The notes below the pieces were generated by a model. It had not been told where the DNA came from, ran no database searches, and was given only the letters and a program-made list of their open reading frames with translations. Below, in pieces: positions 1 through 8,004 of a stretch of DNA of 64,000 bases (its first letter is position 1; the number at the start of each line of letters is the position of its first letter). The DNA lies in contig NZ_JADHDY010000005.1 in assembly GCF_016820535.1 (NCBI RefSeq), positions 124,001-188,000 on the forward strand, written 5' to 3'. The stretch comes from Sporosarcina beigongshangi. GTDB lineage: Bacteria > Actinomycetota > Actinomycetes > Actinomycetales > Micrococcaceae. A program made the translations under genes and the position numbers.

Positions 1-213
1 CGACCTTGATTTGCCGGGTCTTGCGACGGGGCGCAAGGACGGGCGGCGGCAATGGCGGCATGCCAAGACTGACGGAGGTCAAAATTTGCTCCTTGAAGTT
101 CAATATACAAATACTGCGGCAGGTGGACCGGTTTGTGGCGCCACCATTTGGTATCCCGCACTATCCAACTCTGATTGTAGGCTCGTTCGGGCCCGCGCGC
201 GGACCAGTGAGGC

Positions 214-507
214 TTAGGCCACGAAGCGGCTGAGCTGCCCAATCACTGGATTCCAGCCGGAGATCTTCAGCCCCGTGACACCGCCCCCAATGGTCATCGG
301 GTCCCGTGCCACGAGTTCCTGGACGGCCGCTTCATCCGCTGCCTGGAAAATGAGCAGGGCACCGGCTCCGTCGGTGTAGGGCCCGGACGCCACGAGCGCC
401 TCGGCCTCCGCCTGCGCGGCAAGCCATTCGCGATGCTTGGGGCGGTGTTCCGTGCGGGCTGCTTCTGCTTCGGGACCATAGACATACTCAACGGCAAAAA
501 TAGACAT
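214..507 (-). CDS. YciI family protein
   Basis: A 97-residue YCII-related protein with a ferredoxin-like fold. The conserved His of the family is seen in HRPKHREWL (about residue 25). A Gly-Pro turn (SGPYTDG) and the terminal ARDPM segment, typical of the family, follow. These small proteins are putative dehydratases or chlorite-dismutase-fold enzymes, and no substrate can be read from the sequence. The gene begins 9 nt after the stop codon of the membrane protein upstream, and its ribosome site (TAAGGTGA) overlaps that stop. It is therefore the last gene of a three-gene minus-strand operon. The family call is secure but the function is unknown. Confidence 0.85.
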   Translation of the reverse strand: MSIFAVEYVYGPEAEAARTEHRPKHREWLAAQAEAEALVASGPYTDGAGALLIFQAADEAAVQELVARDPMTIGGGVTGLKISGWNPVIGQLSRFVA

Positions 508-516
508 GCATTCACC

Positions 517-1071
517 TTATAGCAGGAGCACTTTCACCAGAACTGCAACAGCGGCCGACCACAGCATGGAGGCCAGCGTGCCGATAATAAAGCGCTCACT
601 GGCACCCGGCGCCTCCTTCAGTTCGGGGTACCGCCCCAGACCCTTGATGGCCACCACGTAGGCAATCGCCACCGGCTGGCCGGCCAGAATGGCCAGTGCA
701 ACCGCACCCCGCTCCAAAAATCCGATCAGCAGTCCCCCGCGCAACACTTCGCCGCCGGGACGGGCTGCGAGGGCGGCGGCCGTCGCATCGGCCGGCGCAT
801 CGCCGGCACTCTCCGGCGGCGCTTCCTCCGCCGGCGCCGCCACGTCCCTGCTGGAGCCCCCTACGGCCGGATCCGGATTGCCTTGGTCGGCGTCAACGGC
901 AGGCACCTCAGGGTCCTCCTGGTGGGTTTCCTCCCCGGGCGGGTCGCCTGCCTCCGCTGCGTCCACGGCGCGCACGCCGGAGGACCTGACGAATTTAAGT
1001 ATTCCGGCCGTCACGGGCCAGCCGCCCACTACGGCCACAGCCATGGCCACGGCAATCCACAGCACATCCAT
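517..1071 (-). CDS. Membrane protein downstream of SatD-like gene
   Basis: A 184-residue protein of unknown function. I chose the ATG at 1071 over an upstream in-frame start because AAAGGAG lies 7 nt before it. One transmembrane helix sits at residues 3-22. A long acidic, Ala/Pro/Asp-rich linker follows (about 30-100). A conserved-looking C-terminal region then has a Gly/Leu-rich hydrophobic stretch and a final membrane helix in the last 25 residues. It follows the SatD-like gene and precedes YciI. In streptococci, SatD is encoded beside the small membrane protein SatE, so this may be the partner. That is an inference from position and topology, not recognised homology. Confidence 0.7.
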   Translation of the reverse strand: MDVLWIAVAMAVAVVGGWPVTAGILKFVRSSGVRAVDAAEAGDPPGEETHQEDPEVPAVDADQGNPDPAVGGSSRDVAAPAEEAPPESAGDAPADATAAALAARPGGEVLRGGLLIGFLERGAVALAILAGQPVAIAYVVAIKGLGRYPELKEAPGASERFIIGTLASMLWSAAVAVLVKVLLL

Positions 1072-1176
1072 CCGCCACTCCTTTGCTGGGGCCGCCCATC
1101 GCCGCTGGGCAGGCACCCGGTTGGGGCTTCGGCTCCTCCGCCGCTTATGGCCGGACTGCCGCTACTGGAACTTAGA

Positions 1177-1806
1177 CTAGCGTCCGCCACCGACAATCTG
1201 GGACAACAGCAGTTCCGCTGCCTGCCGGCCGTGGCGCTCCTCGTGCCGGCCCGATCTCCTGATGGCCCGGCTGACCGCCTGCGGGGTAATCCCCAGGTGG
1301 CCCGCGATCTCCTTTTGGGCCACACCGGGCGCCGCGTGCAGTGCGTCCAGGACCCTCCACTCAGCCTCCGACCTGCTCCTGACCACGTCACCCACCAGGA
1401 CGAGGACCGCCTCGGACGCGGACGCCCAGTCGCCGGCATCCGTGCCGGTGCCGGCATCGGCAGGGCCCGTCCGCACCCGGAGCGGAACCCTGTCGCCGGC
1501 CTTTTTGGCCGCCTCAACGGCTTCCCTGGCGGCAACAAAGGCGCTGCCTGACGCTTCGCGGGAACTTGCCGGCAGCGGAAGATCCGCCCGGCCAACGCCA
1601 ATCCCCACGTACCATTCCTTCAGCCGGAGCACTCGCATGGCAGCCTCGACCACCGCAGCGGGATCGCCCAACGCCGCCTGGACCTCGTCCCCCACAGACC
1701 GCTCGAAAGGCAGGACCGTTGCAACGCCTGCCAGGGCTTCGAGCAGTTCCGGCACCTTGTCGCCGTGGCGGCGGCTGCCCTTCTGGTCAATCGTCAGAAC
1801 AAACAT
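1177..1806 (-). CDS. SatD-like protein with C-terminal helix-turn-helix
   Basis: A 209-residue protein that starts MFVLTIDQKGSRR and resembles the SatD family, first described in a streptococcal acid-tolerance operon. The N-terminal two thirds look like the SatD fold, with DQKGSRR near the start and a GDEVQA segment near residue 41. The last 55 residues form a clear helix-turn-helix (HLGITPQAVSRAI), so it may bind DNA or act as a regulator. It is first in a minus-strand operon with a membrane protein and YciI. The 90 bp before it separate it from the protease gene. The ribosome site is weak. Molecular function is not established for the family. Confidence 0.7.
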   Translation of the reverse strand: MFVLTIDQKGSRRHGDKVPELLEALAGVATVLPFERSVGDEVQAALGDPAAVVEAAMRVLRLKEWYVGIGVGRADLPLPASSREASGSAFVAAREAVEAAKKAGDRVPLRVRTGPADAGTGTDAGDWASASEAVLVLVGDVVRSRSEAEWRVLDALHAAPGVAQKEIAGHLGITPQAVSRAIRRSGRHEERHGRQAAELLLSQIVGGGR

Positions 1807-1895
1807 AAATCAACCATAATCATGTGACTGTAATGAATCAACCCTTTATGCAGGATTCGCGCGTGCCGGTGGCGCCGCGCCCGGCCGGCCCGCGG

Positions 1896-2873
1896 TCACT
1901 CGGTCATGGCCGCGGGCACGGTGATGACATCCACCATGGCCCCGTTGCGCAACACCGTGACGGGCAGCGGCACGCCGATGGCCTCCGCGAACAGCTGCTT
2001 CTGCAGGCTTTCCGCGCTGGACACCGGCCGCCGCCCTACGGTGAGCACCAGGTCCCCCGGCTTCAAGCCGGCCAGTTGCGCCGGCGATCCGGGAATGACG
2101 TCAGCCACGCGCAGACCCTGCCGCTGTCCAATGCGCAGGGCCAGCGTCTCGTTCAATGCGACGGGCGCACTGACAAGCCCCAAATACGCCCGCTGGACCC
2201 GGCCGTCGGCGATCAAGGCGGAAATGATCCTCCGGGTGGTGGCATTGATGGGTACGGCCAGCCCCAGGCCGGCGCCCGCCACGGCCGTGTTGATGCCGAC
2301 GACCCTGCCGCGGGAGTCTGCGAGGGCACCGCCGGAATTGCCCGGATTCAAGGCCGCGTCGGTTTGGATGACGTCCTCGACGACCCGGCGGTTCCGGCCC
2401 AGTGCCGTGGGGAGGGACCGTCCCAGTCCGCTGACCACCCCGGCCGTCACCGAGCCCGCAAGCCCCAGTGGATTCCCGACGGCAATGACCAGCTGCCCCA
2501 CGCGCAGGCCCTCAGCGTCACCGAGTTGCGCCGGTGGGTGCACGTGCGACAGGCCCCGGATGACGGCCAGGTCTGAAAGGGTGTCGGCGCCCCTGATTTC
2601 AATGTCGGTCCCCGTACCGTCGGCAAAGGCCGCCCACCCGCCGCTGGCCCCCGCCACCACATGGGCGTTGGTGAGCATGTAGCCGTCCTCGGTAAAAACG
2701 ACGGCGGACCCCGCTCCCAGGCGGCCGCGCCCGTTGCGGTCCGTGGCCCGCACCTCGACGGCGGCCACGTGCGGCGCCACCTTTTCGGCGACCGAGACCA
2801 CCGTGCGCGAATAGGCGTCCATGGCTTCCTCGGAGTCGACTCCTGCGGGCAAGAGTCCTTCAAAATCGTTCAC
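1896..2873 (-). CDS. Trypsin-like serine protease with PDZ domain (HtrA/DegP type)
   Basis: A 325-residue S1C-type serine endopeptidase. The triad is complete: His71 in TNAHVV, Asp101 in SDLAVI and Ser180 in PGNSGGAL. A single PDZ domain covers about residues 235-320 (PGSPAQLAGLKPGD). The GTG at 2873 is the start because AGGAGG stands 5-6 nt before it. The in-frame extension upstream to 3356 has no such site. With this start there is no signal peptide or membrane anchor, whereas most actinobacterial HtrA proteins carry a transmembrane helix before the protease. It would therefore work in the cytoplasm, unless a longer form exists. Family certain, location inferred. Confidence 0.9.
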   Translation of the reverse strand: MNDFEGLLPAGVDSEEAMDAYSRTVVSVAEKVAPHVAAVEVRATDRNGRGRLGAGSAVVFTEDGYMLTNAHVVAGASGGWAAFADGTGTDIEIRGADTLSDLAVIRGLSHVHPPAQLGDAEGLRVGQLVIAVGNPLGLAGSVTAGVVSGLGRSLPTALGRNRRVVEDVIQTDAALNPGNSGGALADSRGRVVGINTAVAGAGLGLAVPINATTRRIISALIADGRVQRAYLGLVSAPVALNETLALRIGQRQGLRVADVIPGSPAQLAGLKPGDLVLTVGRRPVSSAESLQKQLFAEAIGVPLPVTVLRNGAMVDVITVPAAMTE

Positions 2874-3072
2874 CGCGCACCTCCTGGGGCGGGCGTGGAG
2901 TGCGCTGGCCATGCAGTCCGTCCATGCAGCGGCTGCGCCATTTTCTGGCACAACGAATCGGGCTGCCGCCACAATCCCGAAAACGGTACGCCTGCGGTGA
3001 ACGCGGCCCACGGCGCCGGCCCCACCAGCGCCAATATCTGCGCACTGGCCTGAACTGCCGCGGACAGCAGGG

Positions 3073-3420
3073 TCAGTGGATGTGGCTTTCCCAATCGGAG
3101 GGTACCCGCCCGGCGGGCCCCGGAGCGGCTTGGCCTGCCGGGCGGCTTGCCGGCGGAAACAGTTCGGGTCCGTCGATGAAGGAGGAGGTCTCATAGCTCC
3201 AGAACCAGTCCTCGCCCGGCTCAAAGCTACGGACGACCGTGTGCCCGGTGGCCCTCGCATGGGCCGTTGCATGCTGTGCCGGGGAGCTGTCGCAGCAGCC
3301 GATGTGTCCGCACTGCGCACACCGGCGCAGGTGCACCCACCAGCCACCGGCTGCATCGCACTCGACGCAGCCTTCTCCTGTGGGCGGCACCGAAACGTCT
3401 ATGCCTGGCGTGGAAACCAT
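3073..3420 (-). CDS. UBP-type zinc finger domain protein
   Basis: A 115-residue protein made almost entirely of a ZnF-UBP domain, the fold that binds free C-terminal tails of ubiquitin in eukaryotic deubiquitinases. Visible ligands include CVEC near residue 18, CAQCGHIGCC in the middle, and a His-rich ATAHARATGHT segment. The domain is common as a stand-alone protein in actinobacteria, where its ligand is unknown. The ATG at 3420 has CAGGAGA upstream, and the 32-residue extension to 3516 is rejected. It lies 199 bp before the HtrA-like gene on the same strand, so co-transcription is possible but unproven. Confidence 0.85.
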   Translation of the reverse strand: MVSTPGIDVSVPPTGEGCVECDAAGGWWVHLRRCAQCGHIGCCDSSPAQHATAHARATGHTVVRSFEPGEDWFWSYETSSFIDGPELFPPASRPAGQAAPGPAGRVPSDWESHIH

Positions 3421-3565
3421 GGTGTCATCTCCTGTGCATCCGGGTACACGTCCACTGCCAAACATTACGCCCTGGGCACTGCGAGGTGGAAGGGATGCGT
3501 GCCGCCGGCCAGGCACCCCTGTCAGCTGTCGACGAGACCGCTTCCGGAGGTTCGGGGCGCCCGCC

Positions 3566-4894
3566 TTATCCGAAGAGGTTGACCGGCTTGACGATGTCGG
3601 CGTAGATCAGCAGCGCGCCCATGGCCATGAGCACCACGGCGGCCACGTAGGTCAGCGGCAGGAGCTTGGCGATGTCAAAGGGGCCCGGGTCCTTGCGCTT
3701 GAACAGCTTGGCCACCTGGCGCCGCGCGCCCTCGTACAGCGCGCCGGCCACGTGCCCGCCGTCGAGCGGCAGCAGTGGGATCAAGTTGAAGACGAACAGG
3801 GCCAGGTTGACGCTGGCCAGCAGCCCCAGCAGCGTTGCCACGCGCGAGCCCAGGGGAATCTCTTCCATGGCGGCGACCTCCCCGGCCACCCGGCCCACGC
3901 CCACCACGGAGATGGGTCCGTTGGGGTCGCGGGGCTCGGAACTGAAGGCGGCCTGGGCAATGCCCACGATCTTCTGCGGCAGTTGCAGGACGACGCCGCC
4001 AATCTGGACCACGCTGCTGCCCACGGCAGGCAAAACGGCCGACGCCGGCTCCCTCACCATGGCGCTGGTGGGCCCCACGCCCAGGAACCCGGCCTGGACG
4101 GTGACCGTGGTGCCGGTGGAATCCACCTCAGCCATGCCGTTGGCGCCGACGACGGGACGGGCAGTCAACACCGGGGTGATGCTTGTGGTGACGGCCTTCC
4201 CTGCCCTTTCGTACACGAGCGGCACGGTCTTGCCGGCGGAGGCGCGGACCAGCTCGGTGAAGGCCGCCCATTCGGTGACGGGCACGCCGTCGAACGAGAC
4301 GAGGGTGTCACCGGGCTGCAGGCCGGCGGCAGCGGCGGGTGTTGGCGTGCAGTTGGCCAGGTCCTTGGGCACGGGCGCGCCGTAGGCCACTTGGCAGGCG
4401 TTGACCTCGCCGAGGGTGGTGGTGGCCTGGGCGGTGCCGAAGCCCATGAGCAGGATGGCCATGAGGACCACGCCGATCAGCAGGTTCATGGCGGGCCCGC
4501 CCAGCATGATGATGATCTTTTTCCAGACCGGGAGCTTGTAGAAGACCCGGTTGGCGTCCCCGGGGCCCACTTCCTCGTGGGCGGCGCTGCGGGCCTCTGT
4601 GGCGAGCGTCTGGAACATGCCGGTGCTGGAGGGGCGGACGGTGCCGTCGTCGGGGTTCGGCGGGTACATGCCGATCATGGCCACGTAGCCGCCGGCCGGA
4701 ATGGCCTTGATGCCGTACTCGGTTTCGCCCTTCTTCCGCGACCACATGGTGGGGCCGAAGCCGATCATGAACCGGGTGACGCGCACCTTGAACAGCTTGG
4801 CGGGCAGCAGGTGGCCCACCTCGTGCAGCGCGATGGACAGGGCGATGCCGACAGCGACAAAGAGCACGCCGCCGATGAAAAGCAATACAGTCAC
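3566..4894 (-). CDS. rip1: Site-2 intramembrane metalloprotease (RIP)
   Basis: A 442-residue M50 protease that cleaves anti-sigma factors and other substrates within the membrane. The zinc motif HEVGH is at residues 24-28 in the first membrane helix. A periplasmic/extracytoplasmic PDZ domain lies at about 160-230 (AAGLQPGDTLVSFDG). The second metal-binding motif, PLLPLDGGH, is in a C-terminal helix. Length and domain order match RseP/Rip1. The gene lies 58 nt after dxr on the same strand, the arrangement common in actinobacteria, so the two are probably co-transcribed. In mycobacteria Rip1 acts on several anti-sigma factors, but no partner gene is visible here. Confidence 0.95.
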   Translation of the reverse strand: MTVLLFIGGVLFVAVGIALSIALHEVGHLLPAKLFKVRVTRFMIGFGPTMWSRKKGETEYGIKAIPAGGYVAMIGMYPPNPDDGTVRPSSTGMFQTLATEARSAAHEEVGPGDANRVFYKLPVWKKIIIMLGGPAMNLLIGVVLMAILLMGFGTAQATTTLGEVNACQVAYGAPVPKDLANCTPTPAAAAGLQPGDTLVSFDGVPVTEWAAFTELVRASAGKTVPLVYERAGKAVTTSITPVLTARPVVGANGMAEVDSTGTTVTVQAGFLGVGPTSAMVREPASAVLPAVGSSVVQIGGVVLQLPQKIVGIAQAAFSSEPRDPNGPISVVGVGRVAGEVAAMEEIPLGSRVATLLGLLASVNLALFVFNLIPLLPLDGGHVAGALYEGARRQVAKLFKRKDPGPFDIAKLLPLTYVAAVVLMAMGALLIYADIVKPVNLFG

Positions 4895-4952
4895 AATTTA
4901 CTTCCTGCGTTCAATGATTCCCGGCCCGTCATTTGCTGGTCCGCTGCCGTCT

Positions 4953-6167
4953 TCAGGCCTTCGCGGCGAGCAGCTCGTTGGTCCGTGCGCGTGCCCACAC
5001 TTCAGCATCCAACACGGTTTGGAGCGTGAGCTGCGATTCCGGTGTGTGTTCGCTGAGAACCTGCGCAATGGTGTCCACAATGTCAAGGAAGCCGATCCGG
5101 CCGGCATGGAAGGCATGGACGGCTTCCTCGTTGGAGGCGTTGTAGACGGCAGGGCAGGTGCTTCCCCGGCGCGCCGCCTCCTTGGCCAGTTCGACGGCGG
5201 GGAAGGCAACATTGTCGAGCGGCTCAAACGTCCAGGTGGCCGCCTTGGTCCAGTCGCAGGGCGCGGCCGCACCCGGGACCCGCTCGGGCCAGCCCAGTCC
5301 CAGGGCGATGGGCAGGCGCATGTCCGGCGGGGAGGCCTGGGCAATCGTGGAGCCGTCGGTGAACTGCACCATTGAGTGGATGACGGACTGAGGGTGGACC
5401 ACGGCCTCGATCCGGTCCAGCGGAACGTCGAAGAGCAGGTGCGCTTCGATGACCTCCAGGCCCTTGTTCACGAGCGTCGCCGAGTTGGTGGTGATCATGG
5501 GGCCCATGTCCCAGGTGGGGTGCTTGGAGGCCTGCTCCGGCGTGACGTCCGCCAACTCCTCCCGCGACCTGCCTCGGAACGGACCGCCGGAGGCGGTGAC
5601 AATCAGCTTGTCCACCTCGCCGGCCGTGCCTGAGCGCAGCGCCTGGGTCAGGGCCGAGTGCTCGGAATCCACGGATACCAGCTGTCCGGGCGAGGCGGCG
5701 TCCTTCACGAGCTGGCCACCGACAATCAGCGACTCCTTGTTGGCCAGCGCCAGAATCGCGGGGGTTGCCAGGGCGGCCAGGGTCGGCGCCAGGCCGATGG
5801 ACCCGGTGATGCCGTTGAGCACGACGTCGGCAGCATCTGCCGTTCCTGCGCCCCACGCCGCGATGGCGGTTGAGGCATCCGGACCCGTGAGAATTTCCGG
5901 CGCGAAGCCGCCCAGGCCGGCCAAGGCGGCGCGCGAGTCAATCAGCGAACGCAAGGTCCCGCCGTCGTCCGTGGAAATGCCCACGGCAAGCACGCGGAGG
6001 GCAACGGCCTGCTCGGCCAGCAGCTCAAGGTTGCCGCCGCCGGCGCTGAGGGCCGTGACGCTGAACCGGGGGCTGCCGTCGGGAAGGGCCGCCTGGCCGA
6101 CGACGTCGACCGCCTGCGTGCCGACGGAACCGGTTGAGCCAAGGATGATGATTTTGCGGTGCGCCAT
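4953..6167 (-). CDS. dxr: 1-deoxy-D-xylulose 5-phosphate reductoisomerase
   Basis: A 404-residue enzyme of the non-mevalonate isoprenoid pathway, converting 1-deoxyxylulose 5-phosphate to 2-C-methylerythritol 4-phosphate with NADPH. The NADPH-binding GSTGSVGTQ is at residues 10-18. [10 protein letters not shown], the DSEHSAL metal-site motif and the substrate loop TASGGPF follow in the expected order. Length is normal. It precedes rip1 on the minus strand. A divergent or separate transcription unit (MarR) lies upstream, ending 33 nt from the dxr start, so the promoter may lie inside that short gap or within the MarR gene. Confidence 0.97.
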   Translation of the reverse strand: MAHRKIIILGSTGSVGTQAVDVVGQAALPDGSPRFSVTALSAGGGNLELLAEQAVALRVLAVGISTDDGGTLRSLIDSRAALAGLGGFAPEILTGPDASTAIAAWGAGTADAADVVLNGITGSIGLAPTLAALATPAILALANKESLIVGGQLVKDAASPGQLVSVDSEHSALTQALRSGTAGEVDKLIVTASGGPFRGRSREELADVTPEQASKHPTWDMGPMITTNSATLVNKGLEVIEAHLLFDVPLDRIEAVVHPQSVIHSMVQFTDGSTIAQASPPDMRLPIALGLGWPERVPGAAAPCDWTKAATWTFEPLDNVAFPAVELAKEAARRGSTCPAVYNASNEEAVHAFHAGRIGFLDIVDTIAQVLSEHTPESQLTLQTVLDAEVWARARTNELLAAKA

Positions 6168-6200
6168 GGCTACCAGTATTCCGCACTTATTGGCGGCGCG

Positions 6201-6761
6201 TCACCAGAGGCCACGTTCCTCGGCGGCGCGGCGGATACTGGCAAGTGCTTCGAAAAGCTGGGCCTGCTGCTCGGGAGTGAGGGGGTCGAAGATGGTTTCG
6301 CGCACCATGGAGACGTGGCCGGGGGCGGCGCTGCGGATCTTGTCCCAGCCGGAGTCGGTCAGGGAGATGTCCTGGCCGCGGCCGTCGGTGCTGGCGGTGC
6401 AGCGGTTCAACAGTCCGCGTGATTCCATGCGCTTGAGCAGGTGGGAGACACGGGAGCGGTCCCACCCGAGCTGGGCGGCGAGGTCGCCGGAGCGCAGCTG
6501 CTCGCAGCCCGCCTCGGAGATGACGGCGAGGACGGCGTACTCCACGCCGGAGACGTCGGAGTCCTGGAGCAGCTGGCGGTCGATGGCGCGGGGCAGCCCC
6601 TTGGCGAATTCGCGCAGCTCCAGCCAGATGGCCTGCTCCTGGGCACTGAGCCAGCGTGTTTCCCGGTGTTCCGGCGGAGCCTGCCGCCCGGCCCCCTCTT
6701 GCGGTTCCGGAACCGGACCTTTCGCCTGTCCCCCGCACGTGGCCACTTCTCGGCTGTCCAT
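6201..6761 (-). CDS. MarR family transcriptional regulator
   Basis: A 186-residue winged-helix regulator. The DNA-binding core is SGDLAAQLGWDRSRVSHLLKRM, followed by the wing region with DGRGQDISLT. The ATG at 6761 is preferred because GAGG lies 6 nt upstream. The open frame continues to 6848, but that would run into the divergent promoter and lacks a ribosome site. It is divergent from the NADPH-dependent FMN reductase gene, 130 bp away. In this family that arrangement usually means the regulator controls the neighbour and itself. The inducer is unknown and could be a quinone, phenol or other electrophile. Confidence 0.9.
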   Translation of the reverse strand: MDSREVATCGGQAKGPVPEPQEGAGRQAPPEHRETRWLSAQEQAIWLELREFAKGLPRAIDRQLLQDSDVSGVEYAVLAVISEAGCEQLRSGDLAAQLGWDRSRVSHLLKRMESRGLLNRCTASTDGRGQDISLTDSGWDKIRSAAPGHVSMVRETIFDPLTPEQQAQLFEALASIRRAAEERGLW

Positions 6762-6788
6762 TGCCTTCCTCACATTTCCTGACATTAG

Positions 6789-6847
6789 TTGACACATCAA
6801 GTATGTCTGCTCCATGATGGAAACATCAAGTTTTAATTGACACGTCA
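6789..6847. promoter_or_regulatory. Candidate MarR operators between divergent genes
   Basis: Two related sites lie between the MarR gene and the reductase gene. TTGACACATCAA at 6789-6800 has inverted ends TTGA/TCAA, and TTGACACGTCA lies at 6837-6847. The sites begin 48 bp apart. TTGACA in either could also serve as a -35 element for the reductase. MarR proteins often bind such short inverted repeats over the promoter. The sequence match is direct and the role is inferred. Confidence 0.45.
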
Positions 6848-6891
6848 CATAAACATCGTGTGACGGGCAGCCTCACCCAAGGAGATATCGC

Positions 6892-7467
6892 ATGACCAAG
6901 ATTGCCATCGTCACCGGCTCCACCCGCCCCGGCCGCAACACCACCGGTGTGGCCGAGTGGGTTCTGGCCCAGGCCCAGCTCCGCGGCGACGCCGACTACG
7001 AAATCGTTGACATTGCCGACTTCAACCTGCCGCTCCTGGACGAGGCCTACCCGGCCGCCTACCAGAACTACCAGAACGACCACACCAAGGTCTGGGCAGC
7101 GAAGATGAACGAGTTCGACGGCTACATCTTCATCACGGGCGAGTACAACCACTCCGTGCAGCCGGCCCTGGCCAATGCCATCTCCTACCTGAACGCCGAG
7201 TTCGCCAACAAGGCCGCCGGCATGGTGGGCTACGGCTCCGCGTTCGGCGCCCGCGCCATCGAGCACCTGCGCGGCATCCTGTCCGAGCTGCAGGTGGCCC
7301 ACGTGCAGAAGACTGGCCTGTTCTCACTGTTCACCGACTTCGAGAACTTCTCCACCTTCAAGCCCACCGAGCAGCAGGCCGCCTCGGTTGAGCCCATGTT
7401 CGACCAGCTCGTCAGCTGGGCCCAGGCCATGAAGTCGGTTCGCGAAGGCGCCCTCGTCAACGCCTAG
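6892..7467 (+). CDS. NADPH-dependent FMN reductase (flavodoxin-like oxidoreductase)
   Basis: A 191-residue flavodoxin-fold reductase. The FMN phosphate loop GSTRPGRNT is at residues 9-17. The second flavin-contacting segment ITGEYNHSVQPALANAI sits near residue 82. Family members reduce flavins, quinones, azo dyes or chromate with NAD(P)H. AAGGAG lies 7 nt before the ATG. It is divergent from the MarR regulator, which probably represses it. A strong hairpin 110 nt beyond the stop ends the transcript. The exact substrate cannot be read from the sequence. Confidence 0.92.
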   Translation: MTKIAIVTGSTRPGRNTTGVAEWVLAQAQLRGDADYEIVDIADFNLPLLDEAYPAAYQNYQNDHTKVWAAKMNEFDGYIFITGEYNHSVQPALANAISYLNAEFANKAAGMVGYGSAFGARAIEHLRGILSELQVAHVQKTGLFSLFTDFENFSTFKPTEQQAASVEPMFDQLVSWAQAMKSVREGALVNA

Positions 7468-7494
7468 CCCCACCCCTCCCCTCCCGTCGCTATC

Positions 7495-7562
7495 GCAGCA
7501 ATGGTCAGTTTTTTGCCAACGCTAGCGCAGCAATGGGGCGTTTTTCGACAACGCTCTCGCAG
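7495..7562 (+). repeat. Tandem 32-bp repeat array, left copy
   Basis: Two head-to-tail 32-bp units (7495-7526 and 7527-7558) followed by the first 4 bases of a third. The units begin GCAGCAATGG and end in AACGCTAGC or AACGCTCTC. The first has a T6 run in the middle. The second differs at several central positions. The same unit occurs in reverse orientation at 7927-8004. There is no spacer between units, so this is not a CRISPR. Confidence 0.9.
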
Positions 7563-7580
7563 TTGGCCCGCATGAAGCAC

Positions 7581-7624
7581 GACGGCGGCCGGTGACCTTT
7601 CACAAAAGGTCACCGGCCGCCGTC
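7581..7624. terminator. Strong hairpin terminator
   Basis: A perfect 20-bp stem (7581-7600 with 7605-7624) closed by a CACA loop and followed on the plus strand by GTTCTTTAA. It would end the reductase transcript 114 nt past its stop. Because it is symmetric, it could also stop readthrough from the citE operon on the other strand. Confidence 0.85.
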
Positions 7625-7926
7625 GTTCTTTAAGATCTCTTCCGGGGCCACATGTCTGCGGCGAGGGCCGCGAGTCCCAGAAGCCCTCGGCCCAGCCACC
7701 GGCAGCTCACGGGCATGGCCAATGCAGCCGCCACAGGGAGCGCATGGCCGGTCAGGAACCAGCAGGACCGACTGCTTGAGGTTCATGTCTCCGGCTGACA
7801 CTTGGCCCGGGTCCGGCCAAGCTGCGGACAGGCCGCCGGCCCCCGTCCGCCACATCGGACCGTCCGCCAGCTTGTCCAATCCCAACATTGGCGCCTCGCA
7901 CTCAATCGACCGGGTCCCCATCATGT

Positions 7927-8004
7927 GCGAGAGCGTTGGCAAAAAACTGACCATTGCTGCGAGAGCGTTGGCAAAAAACTGACCATTGCTGCGAGAGGGT
8001 TGTT
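7927..8004 (-). repeat. Tandem 32-bp repeat array, right copy, inverted
   Basis: Two identical 32-bp units (7927-7958 and 7959-7990) and a partial third (7991-8004). They are the reverse complement of the unit at 7495 (GCGAGAGCGTTGG then an A6 run). The partial copy runs into the stop codon of the citE-like gene, so that gene's terminus was built from or invaded by the repeat. Confidence 0.9.

Larger units (their letters stand above)
7468..8002. other. Gene-free island bounded by inverted repeat arrays
   Basis: 535 bp between the reductase and the citE-like gene. It holds two copies of a 32-bp repeat at the left end, a 20-bp-stem hairpin, about 300 bp with no convincing gene, and two copies of the same repeat in the opposite direction at the right end. 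An open frame on the minus strand (7610-7954) has no ribosome site and no recognisable protein, and it starts inside the repeat, so I do not call it a gene. Confidence 0.7.

Noticed and set aside
3239-5029. 596-residue plus-strand open frame
   Set aside because: It is antisense to rip1 and has the composition of a shadow frame. No family is recognisable, and the minus strand encodes an intact protease.
7610-7954. 114-residue minus-strand open frame in the repeat island
   Set aside because: It starts inside the repeat array, has no ribosome site, and its stop lies in the terminator hairpin. No family is recognisable.
7495-8004. CRISPR-like repeats
   Set aside because: The 32-bp units are joined directly with no spacers, occur only twice per array, and no cas gene is near.
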